53,205 nt of DNA, from assembly GCA_003327435.1 (NCBI GenBank), contig QOQV01000015.1, forward strand, positions 1 to 53,205, in the 5' to 3' direction. This document shows positions 8,744-16,923 of this stretch, one piece after another. The translations under genes and the position numbers were made by a program. This stretch comes from Ignavibacteriota bacterium (GTDB taxonomy: Bacteria > Bacteroidota > Ignavibacteria > UBA10030 > BY39). The stretch's first letter is position 1, and each line of letters begins with the position of its first letter. The notes below the pieces were generated by a model. The model saw only the letters and a program-made list of their open reading frames with translations, made no database searches and was not told where the DNA came from.

Positions 8744-9388
8744 TTAATCTGAAATATCTAAATTCTTTAAAATTGAAATTTCATTCTCTATCTTTTTTAA
8801 ATTTTCAACCAGTTCTTCAAGTATTTTTTTAGATTCGGGTGATAAATTCTGCTTTGCTAAAATATCGGTACTTATCTTTATGGCTGCGAGTGGATTGTTA
8901 AATTCGTGGCTTATAGTTACAATTAATTCTTTTATTGCGTTAGCTTTGCCTTCAGATATTATTTTTTCTTTCTCGGCATTTTCAAGTTGCTTTTTTATTT
9001 TGAATCTTTCAAGAACGGTTACAATTGCACGCGGTAACATCGTATCAACTGTTTCTTCTTTAATAAGATAATCCTCAACATTTAGCTTCATAGCTTCGAC
9101 GGCGAGTTTGAAGTTTTTATGAGTGGTGAGAAATATTATTGGAATTGATATCTTTGCGTTAGCAATTTCCTTTACTATCTCCAGCCCATCTTTATCCGGT
9201 AAATAATAATCAATCAAAACAAGTTTAATATTTGGATTTGATTTTAGTTCTTGAATTGCAGCATCCCCATTATCCTTCCAGATCAAATTAAATTTTTTGC
9301 TTGGGTACTTACTGAGATGATGACGTGCTGAATTTACATAAACTGGATCATCATCCACGAGCAATATGTCTAAAGTTTCAAGTTCCAT
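8744..9388 (-). CDS. Receiver protein with C-terminal HisKA domain, no ATPase domain
   Basis: A 214-residue signalling protein. Residues 1-125 are a response-regulator receiver with the acidic pocket D12-D14, phosphoacceptor D60 in VLIDYYLPDKDG and the lysine in DYLIKEE. A helical linker (about 126-150) leads to a histidine-kinase dimerization helix pair with H161 in TISHEFNNPLAAIK. The protein stops at 214, right after the second helix, so no HATPase_c domain (no N or G boxes) is present. It could accept phosphate from other kinases and act as a phosphotransfer protein, or be a truncated hybrid. The stop lies three bases from the atpG stop, so the missing domain is not merely hidden in another frame nearby. 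It is divergent from two more response regulators. Confidence 0.85.
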   Translation of the reverse strand: MELETLDILLVDDDPVYVNSARHHLSKYPSKKFNLIWKDNGDAAIQELKSNPNIKLVLIDYYLPDKDGLEIVKEIANAKISIPIIFLTTHKNFKLAVEAMKLNVEDYLIKEETVDTMLPRAIVTVLERFKIKKQLENAEKEKIISEGKANAIKELIVTISHEFNNPLAAIKISTDILAKQNLSPESKKILEELVENLKKIENEISILKNLDISD

Positions 9389-9567
9389 AATTTATTCTCT
9401 AAAACTTTTAAATTATAGCATTTATAAATTTAAATTGCAAATTCTCTTGAATTTATATTAGCGTCGATACTTATTGTTAAATTAGCATTATATTTGATTT
9501 TCTGATACTAATTTCTTAATTTAAGAAAAAATTTACTATCGATATTAATAAAATTTAAGGAGTTTCT

Positions 9568-9936
9568 ATGACTGAAAAAACCAGAATCTTAGTTGTTGAC
9601 GACGAAGATCCTTTGAGAACTGTACTAAGTCAAGAGCTGAGAGGCGAAGGATATGAAGTCGAGACAGCTGCTGATGGAGAAATGGCTTTAGATATTATTC
9701 AGAAAAAACCGTTCGATTTGGTACTCCTCGATATTAGAATGCCTAAGAAAGATGGCTTTGAAGTTTTAAAATTTATTAAAGAAAATTACAAGAATTTAAA
9801 AGTCATTATGCTAACTGGCTTTGCTGATTTGAAAAATGCAATTGAATCAAAAAAATTGGGAGCTGAGGACTTTGTTAGCAAACCGTATGATTTAGTTGAT
9901 TTGCTGGCAACAATTGAAAGAGTATTGAGTGAGTAG
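9568..9936 (+). CDS. Stand-alone response regulator receiver
   Basis: A 122-residue CheY-like protein made only of a receiver domain: acidic pocket D11/D12, phosphoacceptor D55 in LVLLDIRMPKKDG, the T in MLTGFAD, and the conserved lysine in FVSKPYDL. There is no output domain, so it probably acts by protein contact or phosphorelay. AAGGAG lies eight bases before the ATG. It is 17 bp upstream of an NtrC-type regulator with a closely similar receiver, suggesting duplication and a shared pathway. Confidence 0.93.
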   Translation: MTEKTRILVVDDEDPLRTVLSQELRGEGYEVETAADGEMALDIIQKKPFDLVLLDIRMPKKDGFEVLKFIKENYKNLKVIMLTGFADLKNAIESKKLGAEDFVSKPYDLVDLLATIERVLSE

Positions 9937-9953
9937 TAGCTTCAAAAGGAATT

Positions 9954-11333
9954 ATGTTACAAAGAGATAGAATTCTTATTGTAGATGATGAAGTTCAATT
10001 AAGTAATCTTCTTCAGGACGAACTACAGGAGACGGAAAAATATGCAGTAGATTTAGCTTATGATGGGGTGGAGGCAATAAATTTAATTCAAAAAAATATT
10101 TATGATGTAATATTATTAGACATTAAACTTCCAAGAGTAGGAGGTCTGGAAGTTTTAAAATTCATTCAGGAAAAATCACCCGACTCTCAAGTAATTATAC
10201 TTTCACGCTACAGTGATGTTAAAACTGTTGTTGAATCAATTCGTCTTGGGGCATATGATTTCATAGGCAAACCTTACGATATTGATGAACTTTTTAATGC
10301 AATTGAAAGAGCAATAGAAAGAAAAAAATTGCTCATCAAAAGTAAAGTAATGGAGAGTGAACTTGCAAGAATTGCCAGTACTGATATTATAGGTGAGAGC
10401 CCCTTTTTTAAAAAATTGTTGGATGATGCAAGAAGAGTTGCTGCTGAAGATTCCTATGTTCTAATTGAAGGTGCAAGTGGTACAGGGAAGGAATTAATAG
10501 CACACCTGATACATAAAGAAAGTCCCAGAAAAAATTATCCGTTTGTTGCAGTAAATTGCGCTTCAATTCCGGATACTTTGATAGAAAGTGAAATCTTTGG
10601 GCATGAAAAGGGTGCTTTTACAGATGCACACACATTAAAACCCGGGTTGGTGGAAGTCGCTAATGGTGGAACTCTTTTTCTTGATGAAATCGGTGATATA
10701 AGCATGCATATCCAACCCAAGCTTCTGAGGTTTCTTGAAACTGGAAATTTCAGACGTGTAGGTGGAACAAGTGAATTGCATGTTGACGTAAGAGTAATAT
10801 CTGCAACCAATAAAGATCTCCTAACAGAAGTTAAGAATGGCAAGTTCAGGCAAGATTTGTTATACAGAATAAATGTGGTTACATTAAAAATGCCTTTACT
10901 TCGCGAAAGGAAAGAAGATATTCCATTACTTGCAGAATATTTTTTAAAGAAGAAATCTAAAGAGCCAAAACTCTTATCGCAGGAGGCACTTCAAATTCTT
11001 CTGGAATACGACTGGCCTGGAAATGTAAGGGAACTTGAACATGTTATTGAAGGAGCAATAATCTTATCAAATGGCAATCTAATTCATCCTCAGGATTTAA
11101 AAATAGCCCAACCAAAATTGTATCTCACCAACCAGCTTAGTACATCTGAAGCTCAATCAGATATGAACGAAAAATATGGAAAACTTTTATCTATGGATGA
11201 AGTGGAAAAGATACATATTGAACATGTTTTAAAACTAATGAATGGTAACAGATCAAAAACAGCAGAAGCGCTTGGTATCAGTCAAAAGGCACTTTATTTG
11301 AAGATTAAGAAGTACGGCATTAAGGTGGATTGA
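9954..11333 (+). CDS. NtrC-type sigma54-dependent response regulator
   Basis: A 459-residue activator with three domains: receiver (1-125, phosphoacceptor D56 in VILLDIKLPRVGG), AAA+ central domain (about 140-380; Walker A GASGTGKE, Walker B GGTLFLDEIG, arginine fingers in FRQDLLYRINVV) and a Fis-type helix-turn-helix (NRSKTAEALGISQKALYLKI). The sigma54-contact loop reads GAFTDA rather than the canonical GAFTGA; this variant occurs in other family members but should be noted. Its cognate kinase is not in the window. Targets would be RpoN promoters with -24/-12 elements. Confidence 0.95.
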   Translation: MLQRDRILIVDDEVQLSNLLQDELQETEKYAVDLAYDGVEAINLIQKNIYDVILLDIKLPRVGGLEVLKFIQEKSPDSQVIILSRYSDVKTVVESIRLGAYDFIGKPYDIDELFNAIERAIERKKLLIKSKVMESELARIASTDIIGESPFFKKLLDDARRVAAEDSYVLIEGASGTGKELIAHLIHKESPRKNYPFVAVNCASIPDTLIESEIFGHEKGAFTDAHTLKPGLVEVANGGTLFLDEIGDISMHIQPKLLRFLETGNFRRVGGTSELHVDVRVISATNKDLLTEVKNGKFRQDLLYRINVVTLKMPLLRERKEDIPLLAEYFLKKKSKEPKLLSQEALQILLEYDWPGNVRELEHVIEGAIILSNGNLIHPQDLKIAQPKLYLTNQLSTSEAQSDMNEKYGKLLSMDEVEKIHIEHVLKLMNGNRSKTAEALGISQKALYLKIKKYGIKVD

Positions 11334-11384
11334 AAGTACTAAGTGATTGAATAGATAGCAATAAACAACATAGAATAGGTATAA

Positions 11385-11549
11385 ATGCCGATATTTAAAT
11401 TTGAGAGGTTACCAGAACCAAATACAATAACATTCAATTTAATGTTTGCATCCGGAAAGTTTGTTGAAGAAATACCATCAGGTAGAGGTTTAAATAAAAT
11501 TCCAAACAAGCTCGATTGGGGAAAATATTCAGTGAAAGACAGTCATTGA
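11385..11549 (+). CDS. Possible 54-residue small protein
   Basis: An open frame starting MPIFKFERLPEPNTITFNL and ending GKYSVKDSH. It has no strong ribosome-binding site (GGT five bases upstream) and no recognisable domain. Composition is protein-like (few rare runs, mixed charges), and the frame ends exactly where the repeat island begins, so it could be a remnant of a longer gene interrupted by the repeats. Function unknown and coding status uncertain. Confidence 0.25.
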   Translation: MPIFKFERLPEPNTITFNLMFASGKFVEEIPSGRGLNKIPNKLDWGKYSVKDSH

Positions 11550-12060
11550 GTATCTTAGCGCAGCGAAGGCTCTGACAACACGGTCACCGTCATCCTGCAC
11601 GCAGTGAAGGCTTTGACTGCACCGTCATTGTCATGTTGAGCGTTAGCGAAACATCTGACAACACGGTTATTGTCATCCTTAACGAAGTGAAGGATCTGAT
11701 TATACTTTGTCAGATTTTTCGTTCGTCCGTCTACCAACGGACTCGTTCAGAAAGACAAAGTCGGACTGTCATCCTGAACGAAGTGAAGGATCTGACTACA
11801 CTCAGTCAGATTCTTCGTTCGTCCGTTTACCAACAGACTCACTCAGAAAGACAGTCGGCAGGTCATGCTGAGCGTAAGCGAAGCATCTGACAAATTTTTT
11901 CATCTCCTTGGCATTCTTTGCGTTAACTTTGCTCTCTTTGCGTTCTTTGCGAGAAAAACATGAAGCGAATCAGTTTTACTGTCATGTTGAGCGAAGCGAA
12001 ACATCAGCCCACAAACCCTGGCACAAGCGAAGGATCTTACGATAACTCACGAGCAAAACA
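11550..12060. repeat. Repeat island A: multiple ~29-bp repeats with hairpins
   Basis: About seven recognisable copies of a ~29-bp unit, consensus GTCATSCTGARCGAAGYGAA followed by GSATCTGAC, start at 11589, 11630, 11672, 11768, 11862 and 11981, with partial copies near 11551 and 12020. Between copies lie inverted segments: ATCTGACT (11790-11797) faces AGTCAGAT (11804-11811), and the flanking CTTCGTTCG is the unit in reverse. A separate module rich in TTTGCGNTCTTTGCG precedes ACATGAAGCGAAT near 11934-11970. Short open frames across it only translate the repeat. The island is visibly richer in G and C than neighbouring spacers. The remaining stretch 12061-12249 is AT-rich leader of the next gene. 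Confidence 0.9.
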
Positions 12061-12249
12061 TCATAATAAACCACAAAATCTATTCTGTCTGTTTAACATC
12101 AAACATTTAATCACAGTATCTATAACATACATGCAAATTAAGTAATATACTTATAAAAAGTTTTCTAATTTTAATCTAAAACTATTGCAACATAACAGAA
12201 ATTTTATTAAATTTTATAAAAAATTAACAAGCAAATTGGTAGAAAACAG

Positions 12250-14760
12250 ATGAAAGCCATTATAATGGCAGGAGGATTCGGTACGCGGCTCAGACCACTC
12301 ACTGCCAACATACCAAAACCTATGGTCCCGATGGTTAATAAACCAATGATGTATCATATTGTGGAACTATTGAAAGAACACAATATTAAGCAGATTGTGG
12401 CTTCTCTTTTTTATCATCCTGAAGTGATTTCTGAATATTTTCAGAATGGTGAAAAATTTGGTGTTTCAATGAATTATGTAAGAGCTGAAGCTGATTATGG
12501 AACCGCTGGGAGTGTTAAAAATGCAACCGTATCACTTGGATTAATAAATGATCAGATATTAATTATAAGTGGTGATGTACTAACAGATATAAATCTAACA
12601 AAGGCAATAGATTTTCACAATTTAAAAAAAGCCGATGCTACACTGGTCTTAACTCGTGTTAGCAATCCCTTACAATATGGGGTTGTAATAACAAATGATG
12701 AAGGAAGAATTACCAGATTCCTTGAAAAACCAACCTGGGGTGAAGTGTTTTCTGATACTATTAATACCGGTATATATATTCTCGAACCGAAAGTACTTGA
12801 ACTTGTACCATTCAGAGAAGAGTTTGATTTCAGTAAAGATTTGTTTCCTTTAATGTTGCGTAAAAATATGAATCTTTATGGTTACATCAGTGATGGTTAC
12901 TGGCGTGATATTGGAAGCTTGTATGATTATCAGGAAGCTCATCTGGATATTCTTTCACAAAATGTTGGTATTGAAGTGGAAGGTAAAAAGGAGAACAATT
13001 TAATTATTGGTGAAAACTCAGTTTTAAAAACAGAACCCGAAAATTTACACGGAATGAACATCATTGGTAAAAGAACAATTATAGAAGAAAATGTTAAACT
13101 CTCAAACACAGTAATTGGGAACAGTTGTGTAATCCATTCCGGTACTAATTTAAAAAATTGTGTAATCTGGGATGGTACTACAATTGGAAACCATTGTGAG
13201 CTTTCAGCAGATGTTGTGGGTTACAATTGTAAAATTGGAAATAATGTAATGATTGGTGATAATGTTTTTATAAGTGATAGATGTGTGATTGGCGATAATG
13301 CCCGTTTGTTTGCAAATATAAAGCTATGGCCAGAAAAAGTTATTGAGAATTCAGCTGTTTTAAACAGAAGTTTGGTACTGGAAGATCGGTGGTTAAAAGA
13401 GTTGTTTACAGATGCACGTGTAAGTGGTATCTCCAACATCGAAATGAACCCAGAGTTCGGCGCAAAGTTAGGCGCAGCATTTGGAGTTTTTATTGGTGAA
13501 GGTAAAACTGTTGTAACCAGTCGGGATTCGGATAATGTATCAAGAATGATGAACAGAGCATTAATCTGTGGATTAATCTCAGCTGGTGTAAATGTAAATG
13601 ATTTGCGCGCAATGCCAATCCCTCTGGTAAGACATGAATTAAGTACGGGTAATGAGGCTGGTGGTATTCATGTCAGAAAATCTCCATATAATAAAGCAAT
13701 GACTGATATAATATTTTTTGATTCAAATGGAAGAGATTTACCTGTTCGCAAGACCAAATCCATCGAAAGGATATTTTTTGGTGAAGATTATATGAGAGCA
13801 CCAGCCCATAAAGTCGGTGGAATATTTTTTACTGAAAGAACAACCGAAATATACAAACAGAAATTTTTATCAAGCTTGAAATTGGATGCTATAAAGAAAG
13901 CAAAATTTAAGATTGTTCTTGATTATTCAAACGGTGTTGCAGCAACAATCTTCCCCAACCTGCTTGGCTCTTTTGAATGTCAATCGGTTGCTTTAAATTC
14001 TCACCTGGATCCAAAAAAATTGACCCGTGAAGAGAAAGAAATAAAGGAATCGTTAAAACAAATTTCACATATCGTTACATCACTTCAATATGATATCGGT
14101 TGTATGATAGATGCTGGCTCTGAAAGAATAACAATTGTAGATGAGAAAGGTGAAATTTTAGATGGGGATCGGTTGCTTACACTTTTTGTAAAACTTTATC
14201 TGGATGTTTATCCAGGAACAAGAAGAATTGCTGTTCCGATAATTGCTCCATCTGAGATTGATGTAATTGCAAGCAAGTGTTCCATTATGAAAACAAAAAA
14301 CTCCCATCTCGCAATGATGGAAGCAGCTTCAGATAAGTCCGTATCATTTGTAGGTGGAACAAAAGGCGGTTTTATATTTACAGATTTCTTCTTTGCATCT
14401 GACGCAATGTATTCTCTTGCAAAATTATTGGAACTTTTAGCACTTTCTGGTAAAAAGTTGGGTGAACTGAATAAGGAGATAGTTCGCTATTATTCAGTTG
14501 AGCAGGATGTGCTCTGCCCATGGAATTTGAAGGGAAAAGTAATGCGATACATTAGTACAGAAACTGAAAATATGGATAGAGAGTTAGTAGATGGTGTTAA
14601 AATCAAATTTCACGGTGGTGATGATGCCGTTGCAGTTCAAATTATACCTGACAAAGAAAGACCGTTATTTCATATAAAAGCTGAAGCAAAATCGGAAACT
14701 ACAGCATTGCATCTCGCTGAAAAGTATTCAAAATTAATTGAAAAATGGCGAGATGAATAA
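12250..14760 (+). CDS. Sugar-phosphate nucleotidyltransferase fused to a divergent phosphomannomutase domain
   Basis: An 836-residue fusion. Residues 1-235 are a nucleotidyltransferase (MAGGFGTRLRPLTANIPKPM, with GDVLTDIN and the WRDIG end motif), likely making GDP-mannose or a related NDP-sugar. About 250-380 are left-handed beta-helix hexapeptide repeats. About 385-836 follow the phosphohexomutase fold, but its active-site loops are lost: the TASHNP serine loop reads GGIHVRKSP (472-479), the metal loop DGDGDR reads DAGSER (621-626), the sugar loop GEMSGH reads GGTKGG (702-707), and the SGTEP phosphate loop is absent near 804-812. The mutase half is therefore probably inactive or altered and may be regulatory. 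Fusions of this kind are annotated as mannose-1-phosphate guanylyltransferase in several phyla; the substrate is not certain. Confidence 0.9.
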   Translation: MKAIIMAGGFGTRLRPLTANIPKPMVPMVNKPMMYHIVELLKEHNIKQIVASLFYHPEVISEYFQNGEKFGVSMNYVRAEADYGTAGSVKNATVSLGLINDQILIISGDVLTDINLTKAIDFHNLKKADATLVLTRVSNPLQYGVVITNDEGRITRFLEKPTWGEVFSDTINTGIYILEPKVLELVPFREEFDFSKDLFPLMLRKNMNLYGYISDGYWRDIGSLYDYQEAHLDILSQNVGIEVEGKKENNLIIGENSVLKTEPENLHGMNIIGKRTIIEENVKLSNTVIGNSCVIHSGTNLKNCVIWDGTTIGNHCELSADVVGYNCKIGNNVMIGDNVFISDRCVIGDNARLFANIKLWPEKVIENSAVLNRSLVLEDRWLKELFTDARVSGISNIEMNPEFGAKLGAAFGVFIGEGKTVVTSRDSDNVSRMMNRALICGLISAGVNVNDLRAMPIPLVRHELSTGNEAGGIHVRKSPYNKAMTDIIFFDSNGRDLPVRKTKSIERIFFGEDYMRAPAHKVGGIFFTERTTEIYKQKFLSSLKLDAIKKAKFKIVLDYSNGVAATIFPNLLGSFECQSVALNSHLDPKKLTREEKEIKESLKQISHIVTSLQYDIGCMIDAGSERITIVDEKGEILDGDRLLTLFVKLYLDVYPGTRRIAVPIIAPSEIDVIASKCSIMKTKNSHLAMMEAASDKSVSFVGGTKGGFIFTDFFFASDAMYSLAKLLELLALSGKKLGELNKEIVRYYSVEQDVLCPWNLKGKVMRYISTETENMDRELVDGVKIKFHGGDDAVAVQIIPDKERPLFHIKAEAKSETTALHLAEKYSKLIEKWRDE

Positions 14761-14784
14761 AACAAATCAAATAAGGAAAAACTG

Positions 14785-15264
14785 ATGAAGATATCAGAAA
14801 TTTTAAAGGAAGATTTAATAAACACAAGCTTAAAAGGAAACACAAAAGAAGAAATAATTAACGAAATGATAGATTTGTTGGTTAAATCTTCCGTAGCTGA
14901 TAAAATACTTGATAAGGAAAAAGTCAGAAATTGTATTTTCGAAAGAGAAAAAATAATGTCGACAGGTGTTGGAAATGGTTTTGCAATTCCACACGGTAAA
15001 ACTGATGCAGTAAGTGATATAGTTGCTGCATTTGGCATTACTGAAAAACCAATTGATTATCAATCGCTTGATGAAAAACCTGTAAGGTTAGTGTTTTTAC
15101 TGGTTGCACGAGAAAATATGGTAGGTCCTCACATAAAATTGTTAAGTCGAATCTCAAGATTAATGAACAAAGAAGAATTTAGACAAAAACTTTTGACATT
15201 ATCCTCCCCAGTAGAAATTCTGGAAACATTTAAGAACGAAGAATCATCTTATTTTGATATTTAA
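14785..15264 (+). CDS. PTS EIIA-like (PtsN/fructose-type) protein
   Basis: A 159-residue EIIA domain of the fructose/nitrogen-PTS type. The phosphorylatable histidine is H70 in GFAIPHGKT, and REKIMSTGVGNG and the late GPHIKLLSRISRL (second active-site histidine) are typical. No EIIB, EIIC, HPr or EI gene is nearby, so a regulatory rather than transport role is more likely, as for PtsN. It lies 24 bp after the nucleotidyltransferase and just ahead of hisS, likely in one operon. Confidence 0.88.
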   Translation: MKISEILKEDLINTSLKGNTKEEIINEMIDLLVKSSVADKILDKEKVRNCIFEREKIMSTGVGNGFAIPHGKTDAVSDIVAAFGITEKPIDYQSLDEKPVRLVFLLVARENMVGPHIKLLSRISRLMNKEEFRQKLLTLSSPVEILETFKNEESSYFDI

Positions 15265-15277
15265 TAAAAGGGAAGAA

Positions 15278-16540
15278 TTGAAATACAAATCTATAAAAGG
15301 TACAAAAGACATCCTGCCAGATGAATCACACATCTGGATCGAAGTGGAGAACAGGATTCGTAAAGTAATGCACACATATAATTATAAAGAAATTCGCACT
15401 CCAATTTTCGAAGAGACAAAGCTATTTGCCCGTGGTATTGGAGAATTCACAGATATTGTTGGTAAAGAAATGTACACATTTACAGATCGAGGTGGCGATA
15501 GTTTGACATTGAAACCGGAAGTAACAGCATCAGTAATTCGTGCATATATACAACATAATTTAGGTGAAAAACAACCTCTGACAAAAGTTTATTATATTAG
15601 TCCTGCCTTTCGTCAGGAGCGCCCACAGGCAGGCAGATTACGCCAATTCCATCAATTTGGAGCTGAAGCAATCGGAAGCAAAAATCCAGCTGTGGATGCT
15701 GAAATTATATCACTCGCTGCAAACATTTATGAAAGCTTTGGAATACGTGATTTCGTAATTAAAATAAACTCAGTTGGTTGTGAGATCTGTAGAAATGAAT
15801 ATAAAAATATCCTTAAGAAATTTTTAATCGATATTTCTAATAAACTTAGTCCAGAAAGCCAGAAACGAATTGATGTAAATCCTATGAGAGTTCTTGATTC
15901 AAAAGATGAGAACGATAGAATTGCAACAAAATCAGCGCCTCTAATACTAAACTATTTATGCAATGATTGTAAGACACACTTTGCTCAACTACAAGATTTG
16001 CTCAGTTTTATGAATGTCACTTTTGAAGTTGATGGTAGGATAGTCCGCGGCTTAGATTACTACACAAAAACCGCGTTTGAAATAATAAGCACCGAACTTG
16101 GTTCTCAGGATGCGCTTGCTGGTGGCGGTAGGTATGATTTGCTTGTCAAGGAACTTGGAGGAAAGGATACCCCTGCTGTTGGATTTGCAGCAGGTTTGGA
16201 AAGATTATTAATGGTGCTTCAGAAACAAAATCAAGATAAATTTCAAGCTCCAAGGCCGAAAGTTTTTATTGCTTATGCTGACAAATCCTGCGAGAAAATT
16301 ATTCTTAATCTAGCTCAAAAACTGAGAGCGAAAGGTGTTCCGTGTGAAATAGATTTGTTAAATAGAAGTTTGAAATCTCAAATGCGAGAAGCGGATAGAC
16401 AGAATTCTGATTTTGTTATTGTCGTTGGCGAAAATGAAGTAAAATCCAATCGCCTGAATATAAAAAATATGAAGACAGGTAAAGTTGAAGAAATTGATCT
16501 TGGAAATTTAGAAAATTATTTTTTGAGTTCAAATGGATAA
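15278..16540 (+). CDS. hisS: Histidine--tRNA ligase
   Basis: A class II synthetase that charges tRNA-His. Motif 2 (FRQERPQAGRLRQFHQFGAE), the histidine-binding GLDYYTKTAFEI and the motif 3 end AAGLERLL are intact, followed by an anticodon-binding domain (about 325-420). The start is set at TTG 15278 because AAAAGGGA lies just upstream and the product then begins with KYKSIKGTKDILPDE, the common N-terminus; a longer frame from TTG 15254 overlapping the previous gene is possible and would add eight residues. Length about 420 residues is normal. Confidence 0.96.
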   Translation: MKYKSIKGTKDILPDESHIWIEVENRIRKVMHTYNYKEIRTPIFEETKLFARGIGEFTDIVGKEMYTFTDRGGDSLTLKPEVTASVIRAYIQHNLGEKQPLTKVYYISPAFRQERPQAGRLRQFHQFGAEAIGSKNPAVDAEIISLAANIYESFGIRDFVIKINSVGCEICRNEYKNILKKFLIDISNKLSPESQKRIDVNPMRVLDSKDENDRIATKSAPLILNYLCNDCKTHFAQLQDLLSFMNVTFEVDGRIVRGLDYYTKTAFEIISTELGSQDALAGGGRYDLLVKELGGKDTPAVGFAAGLERLLMVLQKQNQDKFQAPRPKVFIAYADKSCEKIILNLAQKLRAKGVPCEIDLLNRSLKSQMREADRQNSDFVIVVGENEVKSNRLNIKNMKTGKVEEIDLGNLENYFLSSNG

Positions 16541-16922
16541 TATATTAAAAACGAAAGAAATTCTATATAATCTCTTTATTTATACATTGCATGACGAAAC
16601 GCTTAAGAAAAATTTTGTGGTTTTCAGAATTGAAACAGAACAGGAATTCGAAAATTTTAGGTATGAAATTGATGTAAATGTGTTTCATAAGCAAAATGAA
16701 ATCATTTTTAGAATGAGAGGTTTGAAGCCTACGAAAATCAACTTACCAGGTGGAGGGAGAGCATTCTTCGAAAAAAAATTTGAAAACCTTCAGGGAAATT
16801 ATAGAATTGAAATCATCGGGATTAATAAAAAAGTTAATAATTTCGAAATAAATATTGTAGGTGATTTAATTAAGATCATCTCAGTTCCTAAGGAATCTTT
16901 TTTAAACATACAGGTATCATAA
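16533..16922 (+). CDS. Hypothetical protein between hisS and lgt
   Basis: A 129-residue soluble protein I do not recognise. It has no signal peptide or membrane helix. Predicted content is mostly beta strand with alternating hydrophobic residues (NFVVFRIETEQEFENFRYEI, YRIEIIGINKKVNNFEINIV) and a glycine turn LPGGGRAFF, consistent with a small beta-sandwich or barrel. Its ATG overlaps the hisS stop by eight bases and it ends two bases before lgt, so it is clearly an operon member. A function in translation or envelope processes cannot be chosen from sequence. Confidence 0.8.
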   Translation: MDNILKTKEILYNLFIYTLHDETLKKNFVVFRIETEQEFENFRYEIDVNVFHKQNEIIFRMRGLKPTKINLPGGGRAFFEKKFENLQGNYRIEIIGINKKVNNFEINIVGDLIKIISVPKESFLNIQVS

Positions 16923-16923
16923 A

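Noticed and set aside
9489-9496. TATATTTG as a Bacteroidota-type -7 promoter element before the receiver gene
   Set aside because: The nearest upstream TTG is only about 12 bases away, not the usual 19-21, and the region is AT-rich enough for chance matches.
11909-11925. Possible sigma54 -24/-12 promoter (TTGGCATTCTTTGC)
   Set aside because: The GG-to-GC distance is two bases too short, and the sequence belongs to the TTTGCG repeat module.
11550-12060. CRISPR array
   Set aside because: Units are degenerate, occur in both orientations and are not separated by uniform unique spacers; no cas genes are nearby.
11555-12145. Small open frames across repeat island A (e.g. 11633-11890, 11960-12145)
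   Set aside because: Their translations are only the repeat unit read in frame (VILNEVKDL-type peptides), with no ribosome-binding site or independent protein character.
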